A stretch of 64,000 nt of DNA from NCBI RefSeq assembly GCF_900114095.1, contig NZ_FORV01000001.1:806001-870000 (forward strand), read 5' to 3'. The notes beneath the pieces were generated by a model. That model did no database searches, had not been told where the DNA came from, and was given only the letters and a program-made list of their open reading frames with translations. The translations under genes were made by a program, and so were the position numbers. The first letter of the stretch is position 1. Every line of letters begins with the position of its first letter. Source of the DNA: Sphingomonas sp. NFR04. GTDB taxonomy: Bacteria > Pseudomonadota > Alphaproteobacteria > Sphingomonadales > Sphingomonadaceae. Shown here piece after piece: positions 34,589 to 44,529 of this stretch.

Positions 34589-35917
34589 ATGTCGAACACC
34601 GATCCCCGCCCTCTCACCCTCTCCGCCCGCGGCCCGCTGCGCGGCACCGTTACCGTCCCCGGCGACAAATCGATCAGCCACCGCGCGATCATGTTTTCCG
34701 CGCTTGCGGTCGGCGAAAGCCGCATCGAAGGCCTGTTGGAGGGCGAGGACGTGCTCGCCACCGCCGCGGCCATGCGGGCGATGGGCGCACAGGTGGAGCG
34801 CGGCGAGGACGGCACCTGGCGCGTCCACGGCGTCGGCGTCGGCGGGCTGCAGCAGCCGGCCCAGGCGCTCGACATGGGCAATAGCGGCACCTCGACCCGC
34901 CTGCTGATGGGCCTGGTCGCCAGCCATGGCATCACCGCGACGTTCACCGGCGACGCATCGCTCTCGGGCCGCCCGATGGGCCGCGTGATCGAGCCGCTTG
35001 CCCGCATGGGCGCCGAGATCACCGCCAGCCCGGGCGGTCGCCTGCCGCTGATGCTCCGTGGCATGTGCCCGGCGGTGCCGATCGAATATACCCTGCCCGT
35101 CGCCTCGGCGCAGGTGAAGTCGGCGGTGCTGCTGGCCGGCCTCAACACGCCCGGCATCACCCGCGTGATCGAGCCCGTCCCCACCCGTGACCATAGCGAG
35201 CGGATGCTGCGCGGCTTCGGCGCCGAGCTGACCGTGGAGGACTCTCCCGAAGGCAAGATCATCTCGATCACCGGCGAGGCCGAGTTGAAGCCGCAGGATA
35301 TCGTCGTGCCGGGCGATCCCTCCTCGGCCGGCTTCTGGATGGTCGCGGCTTCGATCGTGCCGGGCTCGGAAATCACCATCGCCAATGTCTGCATGAACCC
35401 CACGCGCACCGGCCTGATTACCGCGCTTCGGCTGATGGGCGCCGACATCGAAGAGACCAACGCCCGTACCGTCGGCGGCGAGCCGGTAGCCGACCTGGTC
35501 GTGCGCCACGCGCCGCTCAAGGCGATCGACGTGCCCGCCGATCTGGCGCCGAGCATGATCGACGAATATCCGGTGCTGTTCGTCGCCGCCTCGCTCGCCG
35601 AGGGCCGCACCGTCGCCCGCGGCGCGCACGAGCTGCGGGTGAAGGAATCGGATCGGATCGCCGCGATGCGCACCGCGCTCGAAGCCTGCGGCGTGGTGAC
35701 CGAGGAGTTTGAGGACGGACTCGCCATCCAGGGTTCGGCCGGCAAGCCGCTCGCCGGCGGCGGCAAGGTCGCGACGCTGCTCGACCATCGCATCGCGATG
35801 AGCATGACCGTCGCCGCGCTTGCCGCCGAACAGCCGATCGCGATCGACGACGTCGCGCCGGTCGCCACCAGCTATCCGAACTTCTTCGCCACGCTGGACG
35901 CACTGACCAACAGCTGA
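34589..35917 (+). CDS. aroA: 3-phosphoshikimate 1-carboxyvinyltransferase (EPSP synthase)
   Basis: 442 residues. Transfers the enolpyruvyl group from PEP to shikimate-3-phosphate. Active-site segments are PGDKSISHRAIMF, GNSGTSTRLLMGLV, DASLSGRPMGRVIEPL, RDHSERMLRGFGAEL, and PSMIDEYPVL with ELRVKESDRIAAM. The overall pattern (GLLEGEDV, NTPGITRVIEP, MNPTRTGLI) is the class II type known from Agrobacterium CP4, but the residue equivalent to the CP4 resistance alanine is Gly here (NSGTS). The ATG at 34589 aligns with the family start. It leads an aroA-cmk-rpsA block. Confidence 0.96.
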   Translation: MSNTDPRPLTLSARGPLRGTVTVPGDKSISHRAIMFSALAVGESRIEGLLEGEDVLATAAAMRAMGAQVERGEDGTWRVHGVGVGGLQQPAQALDMGNSGTSTRLLMGLVASHGITATFTGDASLSGRPMGRVIEPLARMGAEITASPGGRLPLMLRGMCPAVPIEYTLPVASAQVKSAVLLAGLNTPGITRVIEPVPTRDHSERMLRGFGAELTVEDSPEGKIISITGEAELKPQDIVVPGDPSSAGFWMVAASIVPGSEITIANVCMNPTRTGLITALRLMGADIEETNARTVGGEPVADLVVRHAPLKAIDVPADLAPSMIDEYPVLFVAASLAEGRTVARGAHELRVKESDRIAAMRTALEACGVVTEEFEDGLAIQGSAGKPLAGGGKVATLLDHRIAMSMTVAALAAEQPIAIDDVAPVATSYPNFFATLDALTNS

Positions 35918-35975
35918 TGCGACAAGTTCACGGCAAGTCCCTTGACGCGCGGCGCCGGTCTCGCGAGGGAACCGC

Positions 35976-36602
35976 ATGATTATCGCAGTCGACGGCCCGG
36001 CAGCTTCGGGCAAGGGCACCATCGCACGCGCCCTCGCCCGCCAGTACAACTTGCCGCATCTTGATACCGGCCTGCTCTATCGTGCCGTTGCCGCAACGGT
36101 ACTGCGCGAAGGGTTGGACCCTGCCAAGGAAGCCGACGCGGTCGCCGCCTGCAGCTTCGACGACTCGCTGCTGGCCGATCCGTTCCTGCGCACCGACGAG
36201 GTGGGCCAGACCGCCTCGATCGTCTCGGCGCATCCGCTGGTGCGCGCCGCGCTGCTCGCCCGGCAGAAGCGCTTCGCCCAGCAGCCCGGCGGCGCGCTGC
36301 TCGACGGCCGCGACATCGGCACGGTGATCGCGCCCGATGCGGACGTGAAGCTGTTCGTGAAGGCCACCCCGATGATCCGCGCCCAGCGCCGGCACCTGGA
36401 GCTGCGCAAGAACGGCATCAACGTCAGCCTCGACAAGGTGCTGGCAGACATCCGCGCCCGCGACGAGCGCGACTCGAAGCGCAGCGAGGCGCCGCTGGTG
36501 CAGGCGGTGGACGCAGTGACGCTGGATACCAGCTTCCTGTCGATCGACGCGGCGGTGCAGCGGGCGATCGAGATCGTCGAGAAGCGGAAGGTAGCGGGCT
36601 GA
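35976..36602 (+). CDS. cmk: Cytidylate kinase
   Basis: 208 residues. Phosphorylates CMP and dCMP with ATP. The P-loop is [18 protein letters not shown] at the N-terminus; [11 protein letters not shown], the lid region [14 protein letters not shown] and the [19 protein letters not shown] segment are all typical. It lies 58 bp after aroA and precedes rpsA, the order conserved in many proteobacteria. No oddities. Confidence 0.97.
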   Translation: MIIAVDGPAASGKGTIARALARQYNLPHLDTGLLYRAVAATVLREGLDPAKEADAVAACSFDDSLLADPFLRTDEVGQTASIVSAHPLVRAALLARQKRFAQQPGGALLDGRDIGTVIAPDADVKLFVKATPMIRAQRRHLELRKNGINVSLDKVLADIRARDERDSKRSEAPLVQAVDAVTLDTSFLSIDAAVQRAIEIVEKRKVAG

Positions 36603-36609
36603 GCCTTCT

Positions 36610-36722
36610 AAGCCCCTCCCCTTCAGGGGAGGGGAGGGGGTGGGGCAGTGTCTCGCAGAGACCAACCTCTGTTCTGGAATCCCTCCACCCCCCAACCCCT
36701 CCTCCAAGGAGGAGGGGCTAAG
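36610..36722. repeat. Palindromic repeat, family B, copy 3
   Basis: AAGCCCCTCCCCTTCAGGGG opens it and CCTCCAAGGAGGAGGGGCTA closes it. The core GGGGCAGTGTCTCGCAGAG and TTCTGGAATCCCTCCA is shared with the 44.4-kb copy but not with those at 17.1 and 19.3 kb, so two subfamilies exist. It lies between cmk and rpsA. Confidence 0.92.
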
Positions 36723-36989
36723 AAGGTGTCCCACCCCCGAAAACCTTGCGTTTCCACCCCATCCGCAGTAAGGCGCGCGCATCCTGCGGGCGGGTGCTCG
36801 TGGGGGATGGCGCTGGAAGCCGTGCTTCCATGCGCCCTTTTCGCGTTTCGACGCGACTTGCTCGTCCTCCACTGGAACCCGCGCAAGGGATGTCGCGAAC
36901 GGCATTCGGCCGCCGCGGCGATTCTGGCCCTCAAGACCGCCGGATCCAACCGGCTGGCCGGAAAAACGAACGTTAGGAACCTCTTTTCT
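36723..36989 (+). promoter_or_regulatory. rpsA upstream region / 5' leader
   Basis: Some 265 bp without a credible gene separate the repeat from rpsA. The ribosome-binding match is weak (TTAGGAACC about 10 bases before the ATG), as is common for S1 genes that are autoregulated. A short CCGGCTGGCCGG stem lies at about 36.95 kb. I cannot place the promoter. Confidence 0.4.
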
Positions 36990-38702
<1,713 letters not shown>

Positions 38703-38719
38703 TTTTGCGACCTGAAGAG

Positions 38720-38762
38720 GGGCTCGGGCGCCGCGAAAGCGGTTCCCGGGCCCTTCTTTTTT
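38720..38762 (+). terminator. Rho-independent terminator of rpsA
   Basis: A 15-bp stem with minor mismatches (GGGCTCGGGCGCCGC with GCGGTTCCCGGGCCC) around GAAA, followed by TTCTTTTTT. Confidence 0.93.
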
Positions 38763-38886
38763 GATTTTAGGACAGCATCAACCACATCTTCTGGTTGCTG
38801 CAGATTGGGAAAAAGCGCTAAGGTTTCCTTGGGGATAGCCGTTGCGCGGCCATTGGGGGGCGCGTTTCGCCAAGGGAGGGGCCCGG

Positions 38887-39165
38887 ATGATCCGGTCTGA
38901 GTTGGTTCAATTGCTGGTACAGGAAAATCCGGGTCTTTCGATCCGGGAAGTCGAAAAGATCGTCTCGATCTTCTTCGACGAGATTGTCGGCCGGCTGAGT
39001 GAAGATGGGCGCGTGGAGCTTCGCGGCTTCGGCGCATTCTCGACGCGGGCGCGCGATGCGCGCACGGGTCGCAACCCGCGGACGGGCGAGTCCGTGGAAG
39101 TGGACGCCAAGCGCGTCCCCTATTTCAAGCCGGGCAAGGAGATGCGCATCCGCCTCAACATGTGA
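38887..39165 (+). CDS. ihfB: Integration host factor subunit beta
   Basis: 92 residues. [33 protein letters not shown] and [27 protein letters not shown] (the beta-arm with the conserved Pro) are diagnostic, as is the C-terminal [15 protein letters not shown]. It pairs with IhfA to bend DNA sharply in promoters and replication origins. The ATG at 38887 is preceded by AGGGAGGGGCCCGG. The rpsA-ihfB order is conserved across proteobacteria. Confidence 0.97.
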   Translation: MIRSELVQLLVQENPGLSIREVEKIVSIFFDEIVGRLSEDGRVELRGFGAFSTRARDARTGRNPRTGESVEVDAKRVPYFKPGKEMRIRLNM

Positions 39166-39212
39166 TGCGCGCTTGACACGCGGCGTGCGGCAGCGTCTTG
39201 CCTGCCGCCCAC

Positions 39213-39299
39213 GCGGACGTGGCGGAACCGGTAGACGCCGGAGACTTAAAATCTTCTGCCTTTCGAGGCGTGCGGGTTCGAGTCCCGCCGTCCGCACCA
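39213..39299 (+). tRNA. tRNA-Leu (TAA)
   Basis: 87 nt from GCGGACGTGGCGGAACC to CCGTCCGCACCA, CCA encoded. It has the long class II variable arm, the anticodon loop CTTAAAA giving TAA, and the T-arm GGTTCGAGTCC. It reads UUA/UUG. It lies 47 bp after ihfB; nothing suggests an integrated element at its 3' end. Confidence 0.97.
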
Positions 39300-39321
39300 G
39301 CATGGCGTTGATTCCACGCTG

Positions 39322-39363
39322 AAAAGGCCCGGGTATCGGCATCGACGCCGACACCCGGGCCTT
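39322..39363 (-). terminator. Terminator of the B12-regulated TonB receptor gene
   Basis: An AGGCCCGGGT...ACCCGGGCCT stem with an inner TCGGCATCGACGCCGA hairpin; on the minus strand it ends in TTTT, 15 bp past the receptor stop. It may also end the tRNA-Leu transcript on the plus strand. Confidence 0.8.
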
Positions 39364-39378
39364 GTCGCATCCCGGCCC

Positions 39379-41379
39379 CTAGAAGCGCACGCGCGCGCCA
39401 AGCCGCAACGTCCGCGGCTCGACGAGGCGGCTCAGCCGCCCCTCCACCGGGCCGCCGCGATCGACCGCGGGCAGGTAGGATTCGTAATAATAGGCGATAT
39501 CCTTGTCGCGGCTGTCGAGCAGGTTGAGCAGCTCGCCATAGAGCTGGAGCCGGCCCAGCGACCGCGCCGCGCGCAGGTTGACCACCGTGCTGCCCTTGTC
39601 CCGCGCGCTATCGTCCTCGATCAGCGGATAAGGGCCGAGGTGGCGGACGCGGAGGCTCGCCTCCCAGCCGCCCCGCACCACCGCCACGCCGGCGGATGCC
39701 GCATTCTCGAAGGCGTTGGGAATACGATCGCCATTGTCGTAGCGAGAATGGCTGGCGGCGATGTTGCCGTCGATCGCCAGCCAAGACGCAGGCCGCCAGA
39801 AGGCGACCAGTTCATAGCCGCGCCGCCGGCTCGCACCCGTCGGCTCGACCGCATTGGAATCGCCGACGAAGCGCAGCTCACTGCCCACCGCCAGCCACCA
39901 GTAGCTGCCGGTGAGCGTCAGCCCGCCGCGCTGCCAGCGCGCGCCGAGCTCCTTGCCGGTGCCGCGGACCAGCACCGGCACGGGCGTCTCGACGTTAACC
40001 GCGCCGCGCACGTCGTTGGAATGGAAGCCCCGCCCCCAATTGCCGTACAGCTCCAGATGCGGGGTGAGCGCATAGGCGAGCGACGCCTTGGGCGAGACGA
40101 TGCCGTCGCTTCCCGTGCCCGTCCCCAGCGCCGCCGCCTCGGCATCGCGTGCGCGGACGGCGTAACGGTAACCATCGCCGCGCAAGCCCGCGATCAGCCG
40201 CAGCCCGGCCAGCGGCGTCCAGCGCGCCTCGCCATAGATCGCGGCCGAGCTTTCCTCGACATGATAGCGGCCGAGCGAGAAGAGCGGCCTCCGCTGGTCG
40301 GTCCGCGCCACCCCGACATCGCCGATATGGTCGTACTGCCCCTCGCCGCCGACCGACAGCGCCAGCGCCGACGCGAGCTGCCAGCGTTTCTCGCCGCGTC
40401 CGCCCAGAATGCACCGCGTGTCGAACTGGCGGATCTGTGCACTGGTGCCGTCCGGATCGGCATAGGTCGGGTTCGACGTCATCGACCAGTCGTAGAACTG
40501 GCCATAGACATTGCCGTCCCAGCCCTGCTGGCGGATCGCGACATTGCCGATCAGCCGCGTCGTCCGGCCCCGCGCGCTCGGATCGGGCGAACAGAACACG
40601 TCCGGGCAGGCCGGGGTGCCGATCGCGCGCTCGGGAATCTGCTCGGTCGGGCGCCAGCTGGCGTGATAGGCGTGCAGTGTCGCGGCGATCGTGCCGGTGC
40701 CCAGCGGCGCCGCATAGCTGGCAAAGCCCGAGGCGTGGCGGAGATGCTCGGGCGCCTGCCACGGCCCGTCATAGGCGCGCAGCTGGCCGACCAGGGTGAG
40801 CGTGCCAGCGCCCACGCCCTTCGCCGAACCCCCGGCCGCGATGCGACGATAGCCATAGGAACCGCCCTCCACCGACAGCCAGGGCCGTTCGAACCCCGTG
40901 ATCGTGGCCATCGCCGCTGCCCCTGCCAGCGCGAAATCGCCGCCCTCGGCGCGATACGGCCCTTTGCCGAAGTCCTCACGCCCGACGATTTCCGGAATCA
41001 GGCCGTTGAGATCGAGATAGCCCTGGCCATGGCCATGCGAGCGCAGGTTCATCGGCACGCCGTCCACCAGCGTGGTGAAATCGGTACCGTGGTCGAGGTT
41101 GAAGCCACGCAGGAAATATTGGTTGGCCTTGCCGCTGCCCGAATGCTGGGCCGCGATGATGCCGGGCACCGCCTCGAGCAGTTCGGCGACGCGCAGCAGC
41201 GGCCGCACCAGCAGGTCCGCGCCGGAAACCGTGCCCTCGCTCGCCGCCTGGGCGACGCCGACCTTGGTCTCGCCGCGCCCGAAGACGAGGATGTCTTCGC
41301 CCTCCGCCTCTTGCGCGAATGCCGGGGTGGCAAGGCCCGCGGATGCCACCGCCAGGCTGGAAAATAGCAATGCTCTCAA
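39379..41379 (-). CDS. TonB-dependent receptor under a cobalamin riboswitch, probable cobamide importer
   Basis: 666 residues. The start is a TTG at 41379: it has GGAGAAG six bases upstream and opens a clean signal peptide (RALLFSSLAVASAGLATPAFAQ). The plug domain contains LLRVAELLEAVPGIIAAQHSGSG, NQYFLRGFNLDHGTDFTTLVDGVPMN and VGREDFGKGPYRAEGGDFALAGA; the barrel ends in LRLGARVRF with the terminal Phe. The sequence is not close enough to BtuB to name the ligand, but the B12 riboswitch 190 bp upstream implies outer-membrane uptake of cobalamin or a related cobamide. No btuF/CD genes are nearby. Confidence 0.9.
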   Translation of the reverse strand: MRALLFSSLAVASAGLATPAFAQEAEGEDILVFGRGETKVGVAQAASEGTVSGADLLVRPLLRVAELLEAVPGIIAAQHSGSGKANQYFLRGFNLDHGTDFTTLVDGVPMNLRSHGHGQGYLDLNGLIPEIVGREDFGKGPYRAEGGDFALAGAAAMATITGFERPWLSVEGGSYGYRRIAAGGSAKGVGAGTLTLVGQLRAYDGPWQAPEHLRHASGFASYAAPLGTGTIAATLHAYHASWRPTEQIPERAIGTPACPDVFCSPDPSARGRTTRLIGNVAIRQQGWDGNVYGQFYDWSMTSNPTYADPDGTSAQIRQFDTRCILGGRGEKRWQLASALALSVGGEGQYDHIGDVGVARTDQRRPLFSLGRYHVEESSAAIYGEARWTPLAGLRLIAGLRGDGYRYAVRARDAEAAALGTGTGSDGIVSPKASLAYALTPHLELYGNWGRGFHSNDVRGAVNVETPVPVLVRGTGKELGARWQRGGLTLTGSYWWLAVGSELRFVGDSNAVEPTGASRRRGYELVAFWRPASWLAIDGNIAASHSRYDNGDRIPNAFENAASAGVAVVRGGWEASLRVRHLGPYPLIEDDSARDKGSTVVNLRAARSLGRLQLYGELLNLLDSRDKDIAYYYESYLPAVDRGGPVEGRLSRLVEPRTLRLGARVRF

Positions 41380-41567
41380 GCGTCTTCTCCGGGCGTCGTG
41401 CGACACGCGGCGGAGTCCTGCCGTTCGCGAACGGCCGGCACGCCTCGGGCGCAGACGCCGGGGAGCGCCACGAGACGAACCGATGCGGCCTCCACCGCTC
41501 GTTCGTCGCTCAGACGGAGAACCGTGCCACGGCCATCCCCTGGGCCAGGGCAAGAGCGACCTCTCGC
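41380..41567 (-). other. Leader between riboswitch and receptor start
   Basis: About 185 bases with no gene. It contains the palindrome GCCGTTCGCGAACGGC (41420-41435) and other GC-rich stems close to the receptor start that may form the expression platform, hiding or freeing the TTG ribosome-binding site. Confidence 0.5.
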
Positions 41568-41752
41568 TGGCAGGTCTCCTGGCTTACGGGTCGTCGCTCG
41601 ATGCACGCCTTCCCAGGCTCGGGGCCCAGTGGCTGCTTCCGTAAAAGGAAGCCCGCGCATCTCGCTCGCCGCTTACAGTTGCAGGGACAGCCTCGGCTTC
41701 GGGCGCAAGCGCCCATACCGCGTTCCCTTTTAAGCCCCTCTCAGGGCACCAG
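41568..41752 (-). ncRNA. Cobalamin (adenosylcobalamin-type) riboswitch
   Basis: Read on the minus strand, the landmarks occur in the correct order: TTAAAAGGGAACGCGGT, GAGGCTGTCCCTGCAACTGT then AAGCGGCGAG, GCCACTGG, CCTGGGAAGGCG, and the B12-box region GACGACCCGTAAGCCAGG followed by AGACCTGCC. This is the full class I cobalamin core. Binding of the cofactor should switch off the TonB receptor gene downstream. Confidence 0.95.
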
Positions 41753-41840
41753 CGCGATCATGGTTCGGCTGCGGACGAAGTCCGTAGCCGAATGTGCGCC
41801 GGGTAGTCCGCGAACGCCAGCCTGGCAAGCGGGAGGCGCG

Positions 41841-42344
41841 TTACCAGTCCGTCGCAACCGGGCGTCGCTCGCGCCATTCGGCGAGGCGGCGGACGGTGCC
41901 GGTGGTGACGTCCGCGGGCAGCGCATCCAGGTCGAAGGCGCGCGCCTCCACAATCTCCAGCGACGGCCGAAAGGCGAACGAGACCTGCTCGACCAGCGCG
42001 ATCGTCACGGTGTCGCGCCGGAAATTGGGGCGATGCTGCAACGTGCCGAGCACGCGCACCGCGCCATGCGACACCATGCCGGCTTCCTCGCGGAGCTCGC
42101 GCAGCACCGCCTGCTCGGCGGTCTCGCCGGCCTCTTGGCCGCCGCCCGGCAGATGCCAGCCTGGGATATAGCTGTGCCGGACGAGGATCACCTGCCCTGC
42201 CGGTGTCAGCGCGATCGCCCGCACGCCGCGCGTCTGCGGGCGGGTGACGAACCAGCCGACCGTCCGGACCGCCAGATAGCTGCGTAGCGCGAGCGTGATC
42301 GCCGACGCGACGACCGGGTTCGAATGGAGCCGATTCGATGCCAT
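41841..42344 (-). CDS. Nudix hydrolase
   Basis: 167 residues. The Nudix box is GGGQEAGETAEQAVLRELREEAGM (residues about 75-98), with the full GX5EX7REUXEEXGU pattern, so magnesium-dependent pyrophosphatase activity on a nucleoside diphosphate derivative is expected. The preceding VRAIALTPAGQVILVRHSYIPGWHLPG is typical of the NUDIX fold. The ATG at 42344 gives MASNRLHSN; an upstream start is open but less likely. The first 30 residues may form a membrane-associated helix. The substrate is unknown. Confidence 0.9.
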   Translation of the reverse strand: MASNRLHSNPVVASAITLALRSYLAVRTVGWFVTRPQTRGVRAIALTPAGQVILVRHSYIPGWHLPGGGQEAGETAEQAVLRELREEAGMVSHGAVRVLGTLQHRPNFRRDTVTIALVEQVSFAFRPSLEIVEARAFDLDALPADVTTGTVRRLAEWRERRPVATDW

Positions 42345-42445
42345 GTCAGCCTGATAGGCGGCGAAGTGCGCCCGCGGAACCCACCGGGGTTGGCAGCATG
42401 GGCCCACTCCCATAGAGCTTGGGTTTCACCGCCAGGGACCCGCCG

Positions 42446-43906
42446 ATGCCACGCCTGTGCCTGCCCGTGATCGCCCTGCTGCTCACCGCCACCGCGTGCG
42501 GGGGGCCTGCGGGGCAGCGCAAGGACACGACGCCGGTGGTCGTCAGCGCGATTGGCAGCGATCGGCTGCTGGTCGATCCCAGCATCACCGCGATCGATAC
42601 GGCGCAGGCCGTCGCACTGGCCGCAACCGCAGAGGGCCTGGTCCGCTTCGATCACAACGGCCAAATCGAGCCGGCGCTGGCCGAGCGCTGGGCGGTGTTC
42701 GACGATGCGCGCAGCTATATCTTCCGCCTGGGCGAGGCGGCGTGGCCCGATGGCCAGCCGGTCACCGCCGGTGAGATTGTGCGGGTGCTGCGCCGCGCGA
42801 TCGCGGCCAACAGCAAGAGCCGCCTCTCGCCCTATCTCGCGGTGATCGACGAGATCGTGGAAATGACCCCGCAGGTGATCGAGGTGCGGTTGAAGAGCCC
42901 CCGCCCCGACCTGCTCAACCTGTTTGCCCAGCCCGAAATGGCGGTGTTCCGCGGGCGCAATTTCGCCGGATCGGGGCCGTTCCGCATCGTGGCGGGCAAG
43001 CGCGATGGGCTGTTGCTCCGCCCGGCAGAGGAGCCCGGTGACGACCCCAAGGTCACGCCCGCCCCGCAGGAATATGTCCGGCTGCGCGGCGAGCGCGCGG
43101 CGGCGGCCATCGCCCGGTTCCGCGCGGGCGCGTCCGACTTGGTGCTCGGCGGGTCGCTGGTCGACTGGCCGATCATCGAGGCGGCGGGGATCGCGCCGGA
43201 GAATGTCCGGGTCGATGCCGCGGTCGGCCTGTTCGGACTGGCGGTGCTCCACCGCGACGGCTTTCTCTCCACCCCGCAGAACCGCGCGGCCATCGCCATG
43301 GCGATCGATCGCAATGCCCTCACCTCGGCCATCGCCCCCGATTGGGCACCCGCCGAGACGATCCTCCCCGCGCAGATGGATTCGGCAGCACCCCCTGCCC
43401 CCGGCAGCTGGATGACGGTCGCGCCCGACCAGCGCCGCGCGCTCGCCAGCCAGCGGGTGCGCGAATGGCAGGCGGTGCATCGCGGGCCGGTGGACATCAC
43501 CCTCGCCTTGCCCTCCGGCGCAGGCGCGACGCTGCTCTGGGGCCATCTGGCTTCCTCGATGATCGCCATCGGGCTCACCCCGCACCGCGTGGGACTGGGC
43601 GATCCGCGCGCCGATCTCGAGCTGGTCGACGACGTGGCGCCCTATGACAGCGGCCGCTGGTATCTGGCGAACGCCTGCCGCGCCTGCTCCGACGACACCG
43701 CGACGCTGATCGCGGCAGCGCGCGACGCGCCCGATCTCTACAACCGCACCCATCGCATCGCCGAGGCCGATGCGATGCTGGCGAGCGACGTTGCCTTCCT
43801 CCCGATCGCGCGCCCGCTGCGCTGGTCGATCGTCGCGCTGCGCCTGTCCAACTGGCAGGGGAACGCGCGCGCCTGGCACCCGTTGAATCACCTGCGCAAG
43901 CAGTGA
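42446..43906 (+). CDS. Extracellular solute-binding lipoprotein, family 5 (DppA/OppA-like)
   Basis: 486 residues. A lipoprotein signal ends LLTATAC with Cys18 as the lipidation site. The body resembles ABC-transporter family 5 binding proteins: TAEGLVRFDHNGQIEPALAERWAVFDDARSYIFRLG is the conserved early segment, and the C-terminal DDTATLIAAARDAPDLYNRTHRIAEADAML and LPIARPLRWSIV are also typical. These bind peptides, nickel or opines in the periplasm. No permease or ATPase gene is adjacent, so the ligand and partners are unknown. A DUF4112 gene follows 9 bp later. Confidence 0.82.
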   Translation: MPRLCLPVIALLLTATACGGPAGQRKDTTPVVVSAIGSDRLLVDPSITAIDTAQAVALAATAEGLVRFDHNGQIEPALAERWAVFDDARSYIFRLGEAAWPDGQPVTAGEIVRVLRRAIAANSKSRLSPYLAVIDEIVEMTPQVIEVRLKSPRPDLLNLFAQPEMAVFRGRNFAGSGPFRIVAGKRDGLLLRPAEEPGDDPKVTPAPQEYVRLRGERAAAAIARFRAGASDLVLGGSLVDWPIIEAAGIAPENVRVDAAVGLFGLAVLHRDGFLSTPQNRAAIAMAIDRNALTSAIAPDWAPAETILPAQMDSAAPPAPGSWMTVAPDQRRALASQRVREWQAVHRGPVDITLALPSGAGATLLWGHLASSMIAIGLTPHRVGLGDPRADLELVDDVAPYDSGRWYLANACRACSDDTATLIAAARDAPDLYNRTHRIAEADAMLASDVAFLPIARPLRWSIVALRLSNWQGNARAWHPLNHLRKQ

Positions 43907-43915
43907 GGTCAGGGA

Positions 43916-44335
43916 ATGGCACGGGCAACGAGATTGAATGAGGGTTTCGCACAGCGGCTGCCGATCGGCACCGATGCCGTGGCGGTGCGCCAGCGGATCG
44001 AGGCGATGGAGCATCTGCTGGAAGGCCTGGTGACCATTCCGGGGACCCGCCGCAAGCTGGGGCTGGACGTGCTGCTCGACTTCGTGCCGGCGGTGGGCCC
44101 CAGCGTGGCGGCGGCGATGGGTGCCTATCTGGCCTGGGAAGCGCGCAATCTGGGCATGCCCAAGCGCACGATCGCGCGAATGGCGGGCAATATCGGCGTC
44201 GACTGGGCGCTGGGGATGATCCCGTTCGTCGGCGCGGTGCCCGACTTCTTCTTCCGCTCGAACACCCGCAACGTGCGGCTGATCAAGCGCTATCTGGACA
44301 AGCACCATCCCGCGAGCGTGGTGATCGAGGGCTAG
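43916..44335 (+). CDS. DUF4112 protein
   Basis: 139 residues. RIEAMEHLLEGLVTIPGTRRKLGLDVLLDFVPAVGPSVAAAMGAYLAWEARNLGMPKRTIARMAGNIGVDWALGMIPFVGAVPDFFFRSNTRN is the DUF4112 signature, shown here for identification only by its key parts: LDFVPAVGP, NIGVDWALG and PDFFFRSN. Two short membrane segments are predicted. The function is unknown. It sits 9 bp after the solute-binding lipoprotein gene, so the two are probably co-transcribed. Confidence 0.85.
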   Translation: MARATRLNEGFAQRLPIGTDAVAVRQRIEAMEHLLEGLVTIPGTRRKLGLDVLLDFVPAVGPSVAAAMGAYLAWEARNLGMPKRTIARMAGNIGVDWALGMIPFVGAVPDFFFRSNTRNVRLIKRYLDKHHPASVVIEG

Positions 44336-44347
44336 TTCTACCTATTC

Positions 44348-44518
44348 TAGCCCCTTTCCTTCAGGCGCATCAGGTCAGCGCTGCCCCCGGCAGCGCCTGA
44401 ACAGCGCGAGGCGCTGTTCACCTGATGCGGGGTTGGGGTGGGGCAGTGTCTCGCAGAGACCGACCGACGTTCTGGAATCCCTCCATCCCCTACCCCTCCT
44501 CCAAGGAGGAGGGGCTTA
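44348..44518. repeat. Palindromic repeat, family B, copy 4, carrying a nested palindrome
   Basis: It begins AGCCCCTTTCCTTCAG and continues, after a 65-bp interruption, with GGGTTGGGGTGGGGCAGTG through TCTGGAATCCCTCCATCC to CTCCAAGGAGGAGGGGCTT. Apart from the interruption it matches the 36.6-kb copy closely. It lies between the DUF4112 and RNase T2 genes (convergent). Confidence 0.9.
44365..44429. repeat. 65-bp palindrome nested inside family B copy 4
   Basis: The termini CGCATCAGGT and ACCTGATGCG are perfect 10-bp inverted repeats. Inside are GCGCTG.CCCCCGG.CAGCGC and AACAGCGCGAGGCGCTGTT stems. It splits the TTCAG/GGGG junction that is continuous in the three other copies. Confidence 0.85.
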
Positions 44519-44529
44519 GACGTTTTGCC

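Noticed and set aside
36648-36989. Long N-terminal extension of ribosomal protein S1
   Set aside because: The frame runs through a palindromic repeat; S1 proteins start at the ATG at 36990.
39213-39299. tRNA-Leu as an integration site
   Set aside because: No duplicated tRNA end and no integrase are visible beside it.
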